DNA of 64,000 nt, taken from Collybia mongolica. Its lineage: Eukaryota > Basidiomycota > Agaricomycetes > Agaricales > Clitocybaceae. The stretch is from positions 5,828,001 through 5,892,000 of the forward strand of contig JAAXNY010000001.1 of NCBI GenBank assembly GCA_013420905.1, given 5' to 3'. The position numbers and the translations under genes were made by a program. How positions within the stretch are numbered: position 1 is the first letter of the stretch; the number at the start of each line of letters is the position of its first letter. The notes below the pieces were generated by a model. The model saw only the letters and a list, made by a program, of their open reading frames with translations. It was not told where the DNA came from and did not search any database. This document shows, piece after piece, positions 47,411-59,407 of the stretch.

Positions 47411-48788
47411 ATGAAGCTCTCCGCCCTTGTTACTTTGGCTTCTTTCCTCGTCGCACAGGCCGCAGCCCACGGTGGTGTCAGCCAATATATCATCAACGGT
47501 CGGTGTCTGGTCGGGTGTTTGTTGGGGTTTTCAGCTGATTTGAGGTTGGCAAGGTGTAACCTACCAAGGCTGGTCGCCCTACAACAGCCCCACTGGACAG
47601 AGTTCCATTGGAAGGCCTTACAGTACGTCTTTCCCGAACGCAGCTAGTGTTATTGTACGTTTACTTCAGGACACGCTGTGTAGGCTCCTATGACCCGTAC
47701 GTTGATCTGTAAAAGTCTTGCTGCTGTAACCCGGGCATTAACTTCCGATCGGCAGCATCTTGTCGCCCACTGCTTCGGTATGTATAGACAAGCTTGAACT
47801 CCATCTGGGGCTTAGATATTGCATTCATTGTTAGACCATGGGCTGCAACAACAATGGACAGGCTGGTGCAGGTCAGCTCTCCGCTACTGTCGCCGCGGGT
47901 ACCGCCATCACGGCGAAGTGGGCGTACGTGTTCACCACCGACCCACCCACTGGCAGCTTGACATCTGATCTGGTCATCGGTACGCTCCCAGACAATGGAC
48001 GCACGCCCAAGGCCCCGTCATGGTGTACATGGCCAAGTGCTCCGGCTCCTGCACTTCCAACAACAGCAATAACCTTTCGTGGTTCAAGATCGCCGAGACC
48101 GGTAAGCGCTCTGTATTGCTTATGTTCCGCTACATGTGCTAATCCGCGTTCAGGTCTCATCTCTGGAAACCTCCCGTAAGCCAATCCAGATGTAACGCTC
48201 TGGGTCGGCACTCATCTCCCACCCTGGATAGCTCCGGTACCTGGGGAACTGGCCAAGTCATGAGCTCCCTTTCATATACCGCCACCATCCCTGCTTCGCT
48301 CGCAGCCGGTGAATACCTCATCAGGGTACGCCGGTGTGGTCTCGCGATTTCATATTGTTTTGCTCACGGAGGCGGGTCTAGCACGAACTCCTCGCGCTCC
48401 ACCAAGCAAACACCCCCCAATTCTACCCCGAATGTATGACCTGGTTTAAATACACTCTTTTCACTAGATTGAGGACTTGTGTTGGGTCTAGGTGGACAAC
48501 TCATCGTCACTGGAGGCGGAGGAAAGACCCCTAGTGGCAGCTATCTCGTCAAGTTCCCCGGTACGCACCGTCAACCCTCCTATGTACCAGCGTTTCTCTC
48601 GTTTGCTGAACGGTTGTTTCCAGGTGCTTACTCCATGTCCGACCCTGGTGTCAACATCAACATCTACACTGCGGAAGCTTCCTCCACATACACCTACAAG
48701 GTTCCCGGGCCTGGTGTGTAACCCCGGAATGATCGTATTTTTTCGAAAAAAGCTTACGGTCTCTGCAGCTGTCTGGAATGGCCAGTAA
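47411..48788 (+). CDS. AA9 lytic polysaccharide monooxygenase (formerly GH61)
   Basis: Twelve exons: 47411-47498, 47554-47622, 47684-47696, 47756-47777, 47835-47923, 47992-48101, 48154-48175, 48232-48325, 48382-48433, 48492-48560, 48624-48713 and 48769-48788; 245 residues. The signal peptide ends at AQAAA, so mature His1 is H20 (HGGVSQYIING). The second copper ligand is H98 in AQWTHAQGPVMVYMAKC, and the axial Tyr is Y184 in TPQFYPEC, with H176 and Q182 nearby. The C-terminus is TYKVPGPAVWNGQ, with no CBM1 or linker. AA9 enzymes use copper and peroxide or oxygen to cleave cellulose oxidatively outside the cell. Exon 3 is only 13 nt (RPYS-SYDP join), which automated models may miss. All phases agree. 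Confidence 0.93.
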
Positions 48789-49010
48789 ATGGTTACATTG
48801 TGGTGATATTTTCGACCCCCGGAGAAGTTTATTGTTGTTGTATACTTATGTATCCATCTTGTATATCTTAAGATATATATACAATCTGTGGACTTTTTTG
48901 TTCACTCGGCTTGCTCTGGTTGAAGAATCTTGCGGTAAAAGTACGTACGCTGGGTCTAAGGCGCCAAAGGGTGATGGTGAGGTTGAGAGGTAAATTGCAC
49001 GGGGCGTAGT
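48789..49010. other. Spacer after the AA9 gene
   Basis: AT-rich 3' flank with tatatatac near 48870; nothing recognised. Confidence 0.5.
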
Positions 49011-49349
49011 CTAAGGAGGAGGCGAGGTTAGTTCGGAGGGGTGGGGGGGAAGATATATGGTATTACATTGACCATCGTTGGCAGGAGAGATATCGATCGC
49101 TCCATAGACCATGGTCGCACGGACGCCGACTTTCCAGAACAGTGTGCCTGGACGCTCAACGACGAGGGCAGAATAACGGTGGGGCGGCCGGATGCCGCCT
49201 GATGCCGGAAGAGAAGGAATGGCGGCACAGTCGGGGGTGTTAGTCGTTAGCGGTGGAATCTTCTCTGCCATGATGGAATTGACAGGGAGCGTGAGGCCAA
49301 GGATGCCCGTGAAGAGAGAAGAGGGCCCGCTGGGCAGTGTCCGCGGCGG
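49011..49349 (-). CDS. Possible small membrane-anchored or secreted protein exon
   Basis: A minus-strand frame, preceded by a TAG acceptor-like site at 49351-49350, reads SSLFTGILGLTLPVNSIMAE (hydrophobic). It continues through PHRYSALVVERPGTLFWKVG to a stop at 49011. The composition is protein-like and could be a signal-anchored small protein, either starting at the ATG at 49271 or continuing from an unseen upstream exon. The plus strand has overlapping open frames, and I recognise no family. Low confidence. Confidence 0.25.
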   Translation of the reverse strand, partial: PPRTLPSGPSSLFTGILGLTLPVNSIMAEKIPPLTTNTPDCAAIPSLPASGGIRPPHRYSALVVERPGTLFWKVGVRATMVYGAIDISPANDGQCNTIYLPPHPSELTSPPP

Positions 49350-49779
49350 CTACCGCGGCACGAATCGCCTTTACGGGTTTTCCATGAGCTTATATCACGT
49401 TCAAGGGTCAATGTTTAGTTTTATCTCCATGCCCAAGTCAGTTTCGATGCCTAACCGGAATTCAAGTACCAGCGATCCCCCGTCAAACTAGTTTCTGTGA
49501 CCTTTGCCGAACTGTGATGCATGGGATCGGCATAATACACGCCATGGTTACAAGTACAGTGCACAGGCCCCGGAGATCGAGAATGACAAGTGTGAGCGTG
49601 AACTTCCAAATATTAGACAGGGAAAGTGTGAGCCCAACGAGCAACCCATCATGGGTACTCCATATGCAGTCAAATGTTTGGCGTCTGGCATAAAGCCCAA
49701 TGAGCTTCGAGATGGTTGTCAAGGCTAGTGGTGTATACGACACGTATGGTAGAAATAGACATGTATTGAAACGACACCT
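49350..49779. other. Spacer
   Basis: About 430 bases with no supportable gene before the end of the MDR gene. Confidence 0.5.
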
Positions 49780-51042
49780 TTATACTACTGTTTCTTGAGG
49801 CCGAACGATCAACTTCGTCCCCGAGACTTGATCTGATTGAAGTCTTGCCAAACCTGGAACTACTCCATTCAGGCCACCTGGTAATACCTCCACCCTGTTC
49901 GGCTGTTACAAAGGCGTCAAGAAAAAAACACGGACGATCATGGCAGGTAACTCACCCGAATCACACCTTCTTTCAACATCGCCTCCAGTTGCGAGTAGAA
50001 TTGAACTCCAAGATCACGAGTTTCGGGAAGTATAAACACGCCAAATATATGATTGATATATTTCCCGGTGGTTTGAGATTTGATTTCAGGAGTGAGAACG
50101 ACGATCAAGTGTCCCCCTTCAGCAAGGATGTTATACCCAGCTTGCTGTGTCTCTGGCAGAGATACAGCATCGTACACTGTTTCGATAGGCTTGGTTGTGA
50201 CCTTAGCTATTTCGTCTGGGAGGGATGATAGGGGGATGTGACGGTCGATAATGTGAGTTGCCCCCAAAGATTTGAGGTGTTGTTCATGCTTTAACGATGC
50301 GGTAGTGATAATCGGGGAGAACCCTGAAAGCTTCGCAAACTGGATTACTGATAATCTCTAATAAATAATCGCGAGTTACTCATGATGCCAATATACGCAC
50401 CATACTGGCCAACGGAGGTGGCGCCACCAAAGACGAAGAAGGGCTTCCCGGCTTCACGACCTCGCTTCGATGCTTCAAACGGAGCCACAAGTCCTGCGGC
50501 GTCAGGTTTTGGGTTATACAATCCAATGACTGTCACCGCAATGGCAACCGGGATCGATGCGGCTTCTTCAAGAGACAAATTAGGTGGTACCTTTATGGTA
50601 GAGAGATCAATGGGTGGGCATTTTGGTAATCAGAGTTAACTTACCTTTGCGGCAGTTGTAGCGTCTATGAGGCCATATTGTTGGTAGCCAGCCCTATCAT
50701 TCGCCCACGAGCCCTGGTAGAGGCTACGAAAGCCTATAATATCAGTATGGAAGCCCTTCAAATGTCGTGCAGTATATCTTACACTTGGTCCCCTTTTACA
50801 AAGCTGCTAACGCCTTGGCCTACTTCCTCCACGATTCCTGCGACATCGGTTCCTAGGATGGATGGGTAGTTTACGATGAAGATTCCATATTTCTGAACCT
50901 TCCAGTCCACCGGGTTGAGACCAACCGCTTCAATCCTGACCAGTAGTTCGCCAGGACCAGGTTTTGGGGTTTTGTTTGTTCTCAGAGCGAAGTTTCCAAA
51001 TTTTGATTCGAGAAAGAGGGCTTGGTGATTTTCCGAAGACAT
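49780..51042 (-). CDS. Medium-chain dehydrogenase/reductase, enoyl-reductase-like (ToxD-like)
   Basis: Five exons: 51042-50783, 50723-50645, 50590-50401, 50347-49956 and 49902-49780; 347 residues. The N-terminal GroES-like domain has [20 protein letters not shown] and [20 protein letters not shown]. The Rossmann domain has [20 protein letters not shown], then [11 protein letters not shown] and [11 protein letters not shown]. It ends in [11 protein letters not shown]. There is no catalytic-zinc Cys/His set, so it belongs to the zinc-independent quinone/enoyl-reductase group common in fungi as ToxD-like or trans-acting enoyl reductases. NADPH-dependent reduction of an activated double bond is expected; no biosynthetic cluster surrounds it, so the substrate is unknown. 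Confidence 0.9.
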
Positions 51043-51699
51043 AGTGAGAATAACTTTGTGTCAAACATGTCTGGCCGTTGGCTCTTATTTATAGAGGTTA
51101 GATGGACTATTGTTAGGCGAATCGTCCCAATCGCGATTGGCGGTTTAGTCAGACATTGGCTCACAAAGCTGCAGCTTATTCATCGAAACCTCAAGATAGC
51201 TTCTGCTTACTATCGATTTTCAGGTAGGCCACGTATTCGATGGTGCAATGAAAGCGCAAATATGTACAAGAACAAGAATGACGTAAGATCTAAATGTTCA
51301 TGGACGGTTCAACTAATTATTAAGGTTGTTTCTGGTCCTTGAGCGCTAATACCAAGGAGCGAGATTCGGCAGTTGCCGATGCATGCATGGCACGAATGGT
51401 GTATCACATGCGCACTGTTCAGCAGGCTCAAGACGCGCTTAGTGCTGAGCCGCAACTATCTGAATCGCAATAATATACGCTTTAGAACCCCCTGCGCCTC
51501 CTACCCCTAGCGATAGATTGACATTCCATCTCGAAATTTTGTCAATCAACCTTTCTTTTACCCTATTTACCTTTCAGGACTCCGGTGTCTGTACATAGCA
51601 GGTTGCGCAAGGCAGGCCGATGCGATTTTTCTGCTCGAGACTGTCCTGAAGGTAAACGGTCGAATTCGGCAGCGAATGAAACTACCCGTTCCATAACAA
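51043..51699. other. Intergenic
   Basis: About 650 bases upstream of the MDR gene; its promoter must be here. No gene recognised. Confidence 0.5.
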
Positions 51700-51996
51700 T
51701 AGAATCTGCGTACGAATTATGTTCCCTCCAATTCCGCGATTGAGCATATCCGAAAGCACATTTCGAGGCAACTGGAAGGGAACGTGCATCTTGAAGGGAA
51801 GATCGCACGTTTCCGGATCATCCTCGACGATGTCCATTCACAGCGTGCCGAACTCGGCGCGGGTGTACAGGACTACTTCGTCTTGGTTTCTGGTGCGCGC
51901 TGTTTGCCGCAAAATATCGTTCAAGAGATTTTCTGTGACTGCTTGCCGACAAACGGAAATGCACTGATGAGCGCAACAGACATCAGCAGAAGGTAG
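51700..51996 (+). pseudogene. F-box gene fragment
   Basis: The frame reads HLEGKIARFRIILDDVHSQR, then SGARCLPQNIVQEIFCDCLP, then a stop at 51994-51996. This matches the N-terminal part of the intact F-box protein at 59408-61138 (LEEKIARFESIIDGL, SGARRLPRDIVQEIFCHCLP). It breaks off before the CSGWRRIALSTPDLW part. It is a truncated duplicate on the opposite strand to its paralogue. Confidence 0.8.
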
Positions 51997-52244
51997 TGTA
52001 TAAGAAAGTCCAACCAACATGGTAAGATGTGTTATTGGGAGGTGTACCACCAGCCATGTTTGTGGCAAGCTGAGATGGTCATTTGAATCTTGGGGTACAA
52101 TGTAAGGTAAGTCGGGGAGAAGATTTGTTACACTTTCCATGGTACTTTGAATTATTTCACCGACTTTAAAACTCAATCTCCTTTTTTTCGAACATGAATT
52201 ACATCGCAAATGTGAATGTGCGTGAAAAACAGAAGAAAGAGACA

Positions 52245-52640
52245 TCAAAGCAAGGCATACCCCTCATCATCCAGCACATCTTCTCTAGTCTCTTCGCTAT
52301 CCTCGGAATACAAACCATAGCCATCTGCGTCAGTTTTGTCCCCATCTCCACCAGTACTATTGTCACTCCTCTCCCCCTGGCCGTCAGTCCCCCTCATCAC
52401 CACTACCACTGCCTCCTGCGCCACCACCGTGATCTCAATCCCCATCACTCGAACCACTTTTACTAATCATCGGGTTACCCTCTTGACCTTCCTCAAACAA
52501 TACGTGAAACCCTCTGCTGATTATTGCCAGTGAACCCCATATTGCTTCATGACCGATCCCTCCACAGAATCTCATGAAATTATCTCGGCCAACAAACCTA
52601 TTAAGGACTCTGTCTACAGGTAATCCGCAATAAGGCAAAC
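52245..52640 (-). mobile_element. Probable tail of a KDZ-type transposase, decayed
   Basis: The minus strand reads DRVLNRFVGRDNFMRFCGGI then GHEAIWGSLAI. After a frame change it gives an acidic end with TGGDGDKTDADGYGLYSEDS. Agaricomycete KDZ (Kyakuja-Dileera-Zisupton) transposases end with a GRDxxMRFxGGGIGH segment followed by a long Asp/Glu-rich tail with DYGYG. The resemblance is from memory, and stops and frameshifts interrupt the frame. Only the 3' end is present, between the MDR and ALG12 genes. Confidence 0.45.
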
Positions 52641-52703
52641 AAAACCCACACCTCCCAACATGACAAAATGTCCGCTAACCTCCATCTTTACCTCCGGTAG
52701 CCA

Positions 52704-54710
52704 TTACGGCTGACTCGAAGAACCGAGTGAATCGGATGTATGGCCAGGGAACATGCGCTCAAGGATCCACAATTTCTCATCGGTAACCATCGTTAGGGCG
52801 TTTCGTAACCTACCTAACGACGCGCCCTTTCCCCGGGCTTTTATCAGCTCCCAGTCGATGGCCCATCGTTCGAACCCCTTGATGCTGCCGACTGTTTTCC
52901 AGTCCGGGCCCATACGGGAATCGGGCTTCGATTCGGAGATGAGATGCGTGATAGACTTGGTTGCAGTAAGATTTTGAATCGTCAGGGATTCTGTTTTGTC
53001 GTACTTCCACCCAGACGCTTGCGGTCTGGACACGAAAAGCGAAGGTGGCGGATGTGGCGGTGAGTTGACCTGGAGGAAAAGGGAGGCGCCAGTTTGGGCG
53101 GCGAGGTTGGAAATATGGACGTGGGGTGGGGCTGAGACTCGGTTTAGCGTGGTAGGGCTGGGGATGGGGAAGACTTACGTTGTGTTTCGTTTGATGGATA
53201 AATGCGGTGAAAGATTGCCAAGGCTTCGCCGCCAGGATAGTTGTGAACCGAGGCAAATGTGAGGAGGGAAGTGACTAGAACGTTGCATACCAATAAGCCT
53301 GCGACGACGAGGAACAAAAGGCGGCCAAGGAGGCTATTTTTACGCCTCGAAACCCTACAGGATACTAGATTAGATTATCGTGTTCTGCTGTAAAGCAGGG
53401 CGCAGCACTCACATCCATCGTGCCGCCCTGGCTGCAGCCACGTTGAAGATAGGGACGACGTAGACTATAAATCGCCATTCTTTGTGACCGAGACAACTAA
53501 TTAGCCCCAGAAATAGGACGGAAGGAAGAATAAGACTGCGGATACGCTGATCTAGTGTAATTCCGATCAAGGCCAGAGGAAGGGAAGATAGGCATAATTT
53601 AGGAAGATGAGTTACAAAGTATGCTAACGGCGGCGATACCTAATACAAGTTAGTAATTCTGCATGGGGGAACTTGTGGCGTAAGACTCACACCCCAATCG
53701 GAGCTTTTTCCTTGATATACATTGAAATACAAGCCCGAAAATTCGGGCCATATGGGAAAAGTATCCCAGAAGTAGGAATCAACGGATACAGTGAGAGCTG
53801 TGGAGCTATTAGGCACCGGATTGGGAAAAATAAGGTATGTACAGACCAATGGACGCAAAACCTGCAAGGGAGCCTATTTTTATGACGTTGAGTATGGTAA
53901 CCTGGCGCGATAGCAGGCACTGTAAGACGAGTGGTCCGAGTAGAAGGAGAACTTCAGCTCTGAAAACCACCGTGGTGAAAGTCAGTAACGCGATGGCCAT
54001 TTCCACGCTACGTTTGGAAGGTTTGATTGCGTTGGGGGCGCGATCGATGAGGAGAGAGGTCGCAAAATTTACTAAAGGAACGACGTTTGTGAATTGATTT
54101 CCTTACAAATATGGAGTAAGTGTGAAAGGTCGAGACAGACCTGGTATTAGGGCAAACATGTTTGGGAGGGTCCTTCCCATCCAGAAAGGGATATGGAATT
54201 GCGAGCATGTAAGAAGCGTGAAGAATAAACCTGTGAGACGGCCAAAGCGTCGCGAGACTGCGCGCCGGAGAAAACACAGCCCTGTAGCATTGGCACTGGC
54301 AAGGACAAGGCGTACTGTAAAGAATCAAATGATTGTCAGCGTCCGGGCGACATTTAATTAAGTACAATACATAACTGATGATTTGCATGTTAGCTTTTCC
54401 GGTTAGGACGCGTCGCCAATTTGCCAGTTGGATGACAGACGTTGAGAGCCAAGCAAGCAGAATACTTCCTACGAAGGTTCTGGGCACGGCTCCAGGGAAA
54501 GTAAAGTGATCATACTGGAATCAATATGGGTTATTGCAATAATATTGTCGTGTGGGCACATACTTTATGGAGGTTAGGCGATTGAACTCCATACATCAGG
54601 ACATCATGTGTTGCATGAAGATTGAAGCTTTCTTCGACTTTTGTGTATGGTGCGAGAAGTACATGCGCCCATCCTATGGCGTATATTAGGCCGTCCTGTG
54701 CAGTGCTCAT
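52704..54710 (-). CDS. ALG12: Dol-P-Man:Man7GlcNAc2-PP-dolichol alpha-1,6-mannosyltransferase
   Basis: Eight exons: 54710-54564, 54514-54376, 54314-54141, 54071-53847, 53797-53691, 53639-53413, 53354-53179 and 53131-52704; 540 residues, phases consistent. It is a multi-pass ER membrane enzyme of the GT22 family that adds the eighth mannose to the lipid-linked N-glycan precursor. The first luminal loop carries YTKVEESFNLHATHDVLMYG and YDHFTFPGAVPRTFVG, the conserved acidic/His cluster of GT22. Further motifs are FHIPFWMGRTLPNMFAL, LTVSVDSYFW, WPEFSGLYFNVYQGKSSDWG and GHKEWRFIVYVVPIFN. The C-terminal luminal portion contains HISNLAAQTGASLFLQV. Several donors are weak (GTTATG, GTCTGT), so automated models may be wrong there. 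Confidence 0.93.
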
Positions 54711-55108
54711 GTAAAACCTGTGAGAGCGAAGAACTGGTTGAAAGTGACGTTGAACTCCATTTTCAAGTCCGAGAACACGTGGGACGGTTATGGAAAGCGT
54801 CGCGTTAGCACGTGATCCAATTGTGACGCGTATTGATGAGTGTTGAGAAGTGCATAGTTCTACTGCATTTCAAATTAAAGGCCTTCCAAATTTATGGAAT
54901 TTCAGTGTACTTTTCATGGATAATCTCCGCTGCTTTTTTTGTGTTCCTGACGAATTTTGTTTCCGTGTGTTTGGTTCTTGCTTGTTAGTGTGTGTTTCGG
55001 ATGTTAATGTTTTGACTTGCCGAATTCTTCTCCGTTCGGACCATTATCATCTGGCGGACTCTCAGGAACTTCTTAATCTTCGCATACCTGGCGCGACTCG
55101 CCAGGCGA
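54711..55108. promoter_or_regulatory. Divergent intergenic region ALG12 / ABC transporter
   Basis: 398 bases between two divergent starts, hence both promoters. A pyrimidine-rich stretch precedes the transporter ATG. No gene recognised. Confidence 0.5.
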
Positions 55109-58100
55109 ATGTTACAACCCTTTATGGCCGCGAAAAGTCTGCCGATGTCACTACTAATTCTTCTGCTGGCGCCAACATCAGCCCTTGGTAACCGTGGAAA
55201 CTCAAGTTGGGGCGCAGTTCAGAGGTCAAATGCGAGTTATGGAGTTTCTGTAAGTATTAATGTTGAAATAGATGCTATTATACATATTAACTGGTGTATT
55301 TGTAGCCATTCTCACCATCATTAGTACCACCAGGCAAGTCTAATGGAATCGCGACCAATGTCGTAGGCGCTTATATGTCACGTACAGAGAAATGCCCACC
55401 TTGCTTTAACTGCATGTTGCCTATATTCACATGTGGACAATATGGAAACTGCAATGAATACGATGGCCAATGCAAATGTCCACCAGGCTGGGGTGGTATT
55501 GACTGTCTAATCCCGCGTGTGTAATCCCATCTGTTGGTGACGTAGACCTACTCAGTCGTTCTCAACCTCCTGTTAGAATGCGATTCGCTCGCCGATGGAG
55601 ATCAGAGACGTCTACGGGAGCCTGATACAACATGCGAATGCAAAGATGGTTGGGGTGGTATCAATTGCAATGGTATGTGATTGTGTTGACATTCACGCCG
55701 TATTTTTATAACCCCCTCTGTAGTCTGTCAAAATGATAACGCTTGTATTGGGTTTCCGCTTGCTGGAGGAATCTCCTCTCTGAACGGAGGTGACACTGAG
55801 ATAGCCAACATGACATGTTACAAGGGCGGAGAGACCGTATTCAACAACCACCAGATGTGTGATGTCACCAGTGAGTCTATTACTCTAGCATTGCAACAAC
55901 TCTAATCGCACCTGTAGACCGAAAGATCATCGATATGCTTCCGGGGCGCCCTCCTCAGGTTACATTCAGCTGCGACAGCGGAGACCATTCCTGCGCATTC
56001 CAATTCTGGACTGCGCAGGTCGAATCGTTTTACTGCGCACTGGACCAATGTTCTTCCGAGATTAAAACGGGATACGATACGAACACCACTGTCTATGCCT
56101 GCGAGAAAATCAAATGTAGTTGTGTCCCCGGCCGTTTTATTTGCGGAGAGAATGGCAGCGTCGGTACGTCTTAATATAACAGAAGGGAACACGGACGCTG
56201 ACTGTGCCTGTGCCATCAGATATCGGAGACTTTTTGAGAGAGGAAATCAAGGGTCCTGCGACGTTCAGCTGCAAGTCGGGAGCTGGTTGCAAATTCGAGG
56301 AACCAGCTATGAACGATTTGATTGACAGCATCTTTGGTGACCGCTACATTACCTTGGATTGTGCGGGTGGAGAGTGTCTGCACTACTCGCAAGTGCCGGG
56401 CTATGTTGTGAGTGTGTTTTGCCTGGTGTGCTTCTGATTCTCAAATTCCTATTTTTAGCGCCCTCCCAAACCAGCTAATATCTGGCTTGCCGTCAGTGCT
56501 GGGGGTGCGGGTCTCATAATGATCATTGCGTTCATAGGTGCGTTCAGCGACAGCACTTTTGCATAGAGCATGTACTCAGATGTTGCAGTGTTATGGTACG
56601 TTGGTCGCAGCGGCTCTGGCGGTGACTTTGGGAAGATCAAGCTCCCAGACAACGAGGCGGCGAAGCTAATGACAGATCACGTCCCTGCCTCGCTGCATTT
56701 CTCTTCGCTGTCGTACTCCCTTGGATCACGCACCATCCTTGACTCAATTTCAGGATCTGTGAAGCCTGGCCAGGTGATGGCGATCATGGGCGCATCGGGT
56801 GCTGGCAAGTCGACATTCCTGGACATCCTCGCACGAAAGCGCAAGCGGGGCAACGTTAGTGGTTTGACGCTGGTGAACGGCCGGGAAGTAAAGGATGAGG
56901 AGTTCAAGAGCGTTATGGGTTTTGTGGACCAAGAGGACACCCTAATGAGCACTTTAACGGTGTATGAGACCGTGTTGTATAGCGCGTTGCTGAGGCTGCC
57001 GCGTGAGATGAGCTTTGAGGCGAAGAAGTTTAGGACACTGGAGACTATGAACGAGCTGGGTATACTGGGGATTAAGGATTTGAGGATTGGGGACAGTGGT
57101 ATGTGACTTGGGAGTACGCGTTTTCGTGACTTGCTCATATTTGTGCAGGGAAACGGTCGATATCTGGCGGGGAGAAGAGGCGCGTTTCAATTGCTTGTGA
57201 GCTTGTAACGAGCCCTTCGATCCTCTTCCTGGATGAACCTACTAGTGGTGGGTACCAATTTCATTAATGGTAGCTCTTTTCGTTGACGAGGTGACAGGCC
57301 TCGATTCGTTCAACGCGTTCAATGTCGTCGATAGTCTTGTATCACTTGCGCGTGACTACAACCGTACCGTTGTTTTCACCATTCACCAACCTCGGAGCAA
57401 CATTGTCGCGCTCTTCGATCAACTTGTTGTTCTTGCGATGGGTAAATTGGTCTACTCAGGAGAGTTCTCCAAGTGCCAGGATTACTTCACGTCTATCGGC
57501 CAACCCTGTCCCCCCGGTTTCAATATTGCCGATTTTCTCAGTAAGTTGACTTCTGGTGCTTGTTTGACAAAGCGCTCACAATCCGGCAGTCGATCTAACC
57601 ATGAACGCGAGTATGGACACAAGTGCAGCTGAGAGTCGTGAGGACTTGGCAGACGAATCGGCGGAAGACACAACAAACCTTGGGGATGAAGAACGTGGCC
57701 TCGTACCGCCTTTTATTCGCTCCCGCGGCAGCAGCAGCTCCGCTGCTGAGGACACGGAACTCCAAACTCGTACAATTTCCATCGCTTCCTCCACCGGAAA
57801 CTTCATCAAACACAAGACATCGCAGATTTTCGAAGCTGTGACATCGACCTCATCGGCTGCTAACAAACCTCTTTCGCCCAAGCTGGCCGGACTCGTGGAT
57901 GCTTACGCAAACAGCGACATCGCTGCTAACATCAAGCAGGAGAGCGAGGAGCTTCAGGCCGAAACAGCGCGGTCTACAGGTGGACGAGGTGTCATTGGCA
58001 GAGGGAATGAGTTGCGGGATGTTGCCGTTGAGACAACCTTATTGCGGGGCAGGAAGCGGGCTAGTTGGGGGACACAGTTTAGAATCTTGAGCGGACGAGC

Positions 58101-59279
58101 ATTTAAGAACCTGTACCGAGACCCAGCTCTCTTGGCTGCACACTATTTATCATCGATTGCATTAGCTAGTAAGTGCTACCTTTTTTTCTCTGTTTAGCAA
58201 ATTATTAAGCTTTGAATTCGCTCAGTCATCTGTGGACTCTTCTTCCACAACGTGACGTGCGTTTTAATTACTGGTGTCGTTGACAATATATTAACTGCCG
58301 TATCCTTTAGGAATGACATTGCTGGATTCCAAAACAGATTGGGAATTTTCTTCTTCACGTTGGCGCTGTTCGGATTTTCATGCCTATCGAGTTTAGGGCT
58401 GTTTGCAAATGAGCGGATTTTGTTCATGCGTGAAAGGTAGTTGTTCTTCTCCCATTAGGTTTGTGATTGCTCATCAATGCATTTTGAAGGGCGAACGGCT
58501 ACTACTCCTCTTTCACATACTTCTCATCCAAGGTTCGCTCGAGCGGGCTCGTCTACGGTGCTATATCTGATCTCGTGTCATCACACAGGTCCTGTTTGAC
58601 ATACTACCCCTCCGCCTTGTTCCACCCCTCATGTTTGGTGGTATTGTTTATGGTCTTGTTGGCCTCGTACCGACAGTCCCGGGGTTCTGGAAATTTATGC
58701 TTACACTTGTTTTATTCAATCTCACAACCGCTAGCGTGGTGCTGTGGCTGTCCATTGCCTTCGCTAGCATAAGTGTTGCTAGTTTGGTGGGAACTTTGGT
58801 GATGCTGTTCAAGTAGGTCACGATCTTCTTGCCCGCGCAATGGTCTTTGATAGAATCGACCAGTCTCCTGTTCACCGGATTATTGATCAATCGGGAGACA
58901 GTCGTACCAGCTTTGCAATGGCTCCACACAATTTCATTCTTCCATGCTGCATTTGAAGCCCTAGCTGTGAATGAGCTGCGATACTTACAATTGAAGGAAA
59001 TCAAGGTTCGTGGTTAATCAGCCCACCCTACGCGAACTCAACCTAAAATAATGTGTAACAGTATGGGGTCGAACTAGACGTTCCCGCCGCCACAATATTA
59101 TCTGTCTTCGGGCTGCGATCGCAGGTACCGGCCCCGTTCTGCTTTCTTAGGCTTTCGTCACTAACACTTCTCGATAGTCTTTCTGGTGGCCTAATATCTC
59201 TCTCCTTGGAATCTTCTTCGTCGTGTTTACAGTATCTAGCTATGTTACCCTGCATTTCTTTGTTAAGGAAAGGCGGTAG
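55109..59279 (+). CDS. EGF-domain ABCG transporter, yeast ADP1 type
   Basis: Eighteen exons: 55109-55249, 55306-55516, 55577-55672, 55724-55870, 55918-56163, 56220-56407, 56459-56537, 56589-57098, 57149-57247, 57298-57540, 57590-58168, 58226-58256, 58311-58436, 58490-58532, 58589-58812, 58864-59005, 59062-59124 and 59178-59279; 1089 residues. A signal peptide precedes a Cys-rich luminal/extracellular part with EGF-like repeats ([24 protein letters not shown]). One helix ([20 protein letters not shown]) leads into an ABCG nucleotide-binding domain: Walker A GASGAGKS (437-444), signature SISGGEKRR (543-551) and Walker [12 protein letters not shown] long polar linker and six further helices follow ([20 protein letters not shown] onward). 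This half-transporter layout matches S. cerevisiae Adp1 (YCR011C). The substrate is unknown. Confidence 0.93.
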
Positions 59280-59407
59280 ACAAATAATATGTATATGTGT
59301 CCAGTGAGTTCTATTACAATATTTCGAGAATCATATAGATACACCTGTTTCGGATCTTATCAACCCCACCAATGGTTGAATGTCGACGGTCCCTTGATTC
59401 CGGCTGT

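Noticed and set aside
53673..54361. Plus-strand frames across ALG12
   Set aside because: Shadows of ALG12 exons and introns on the other strand.
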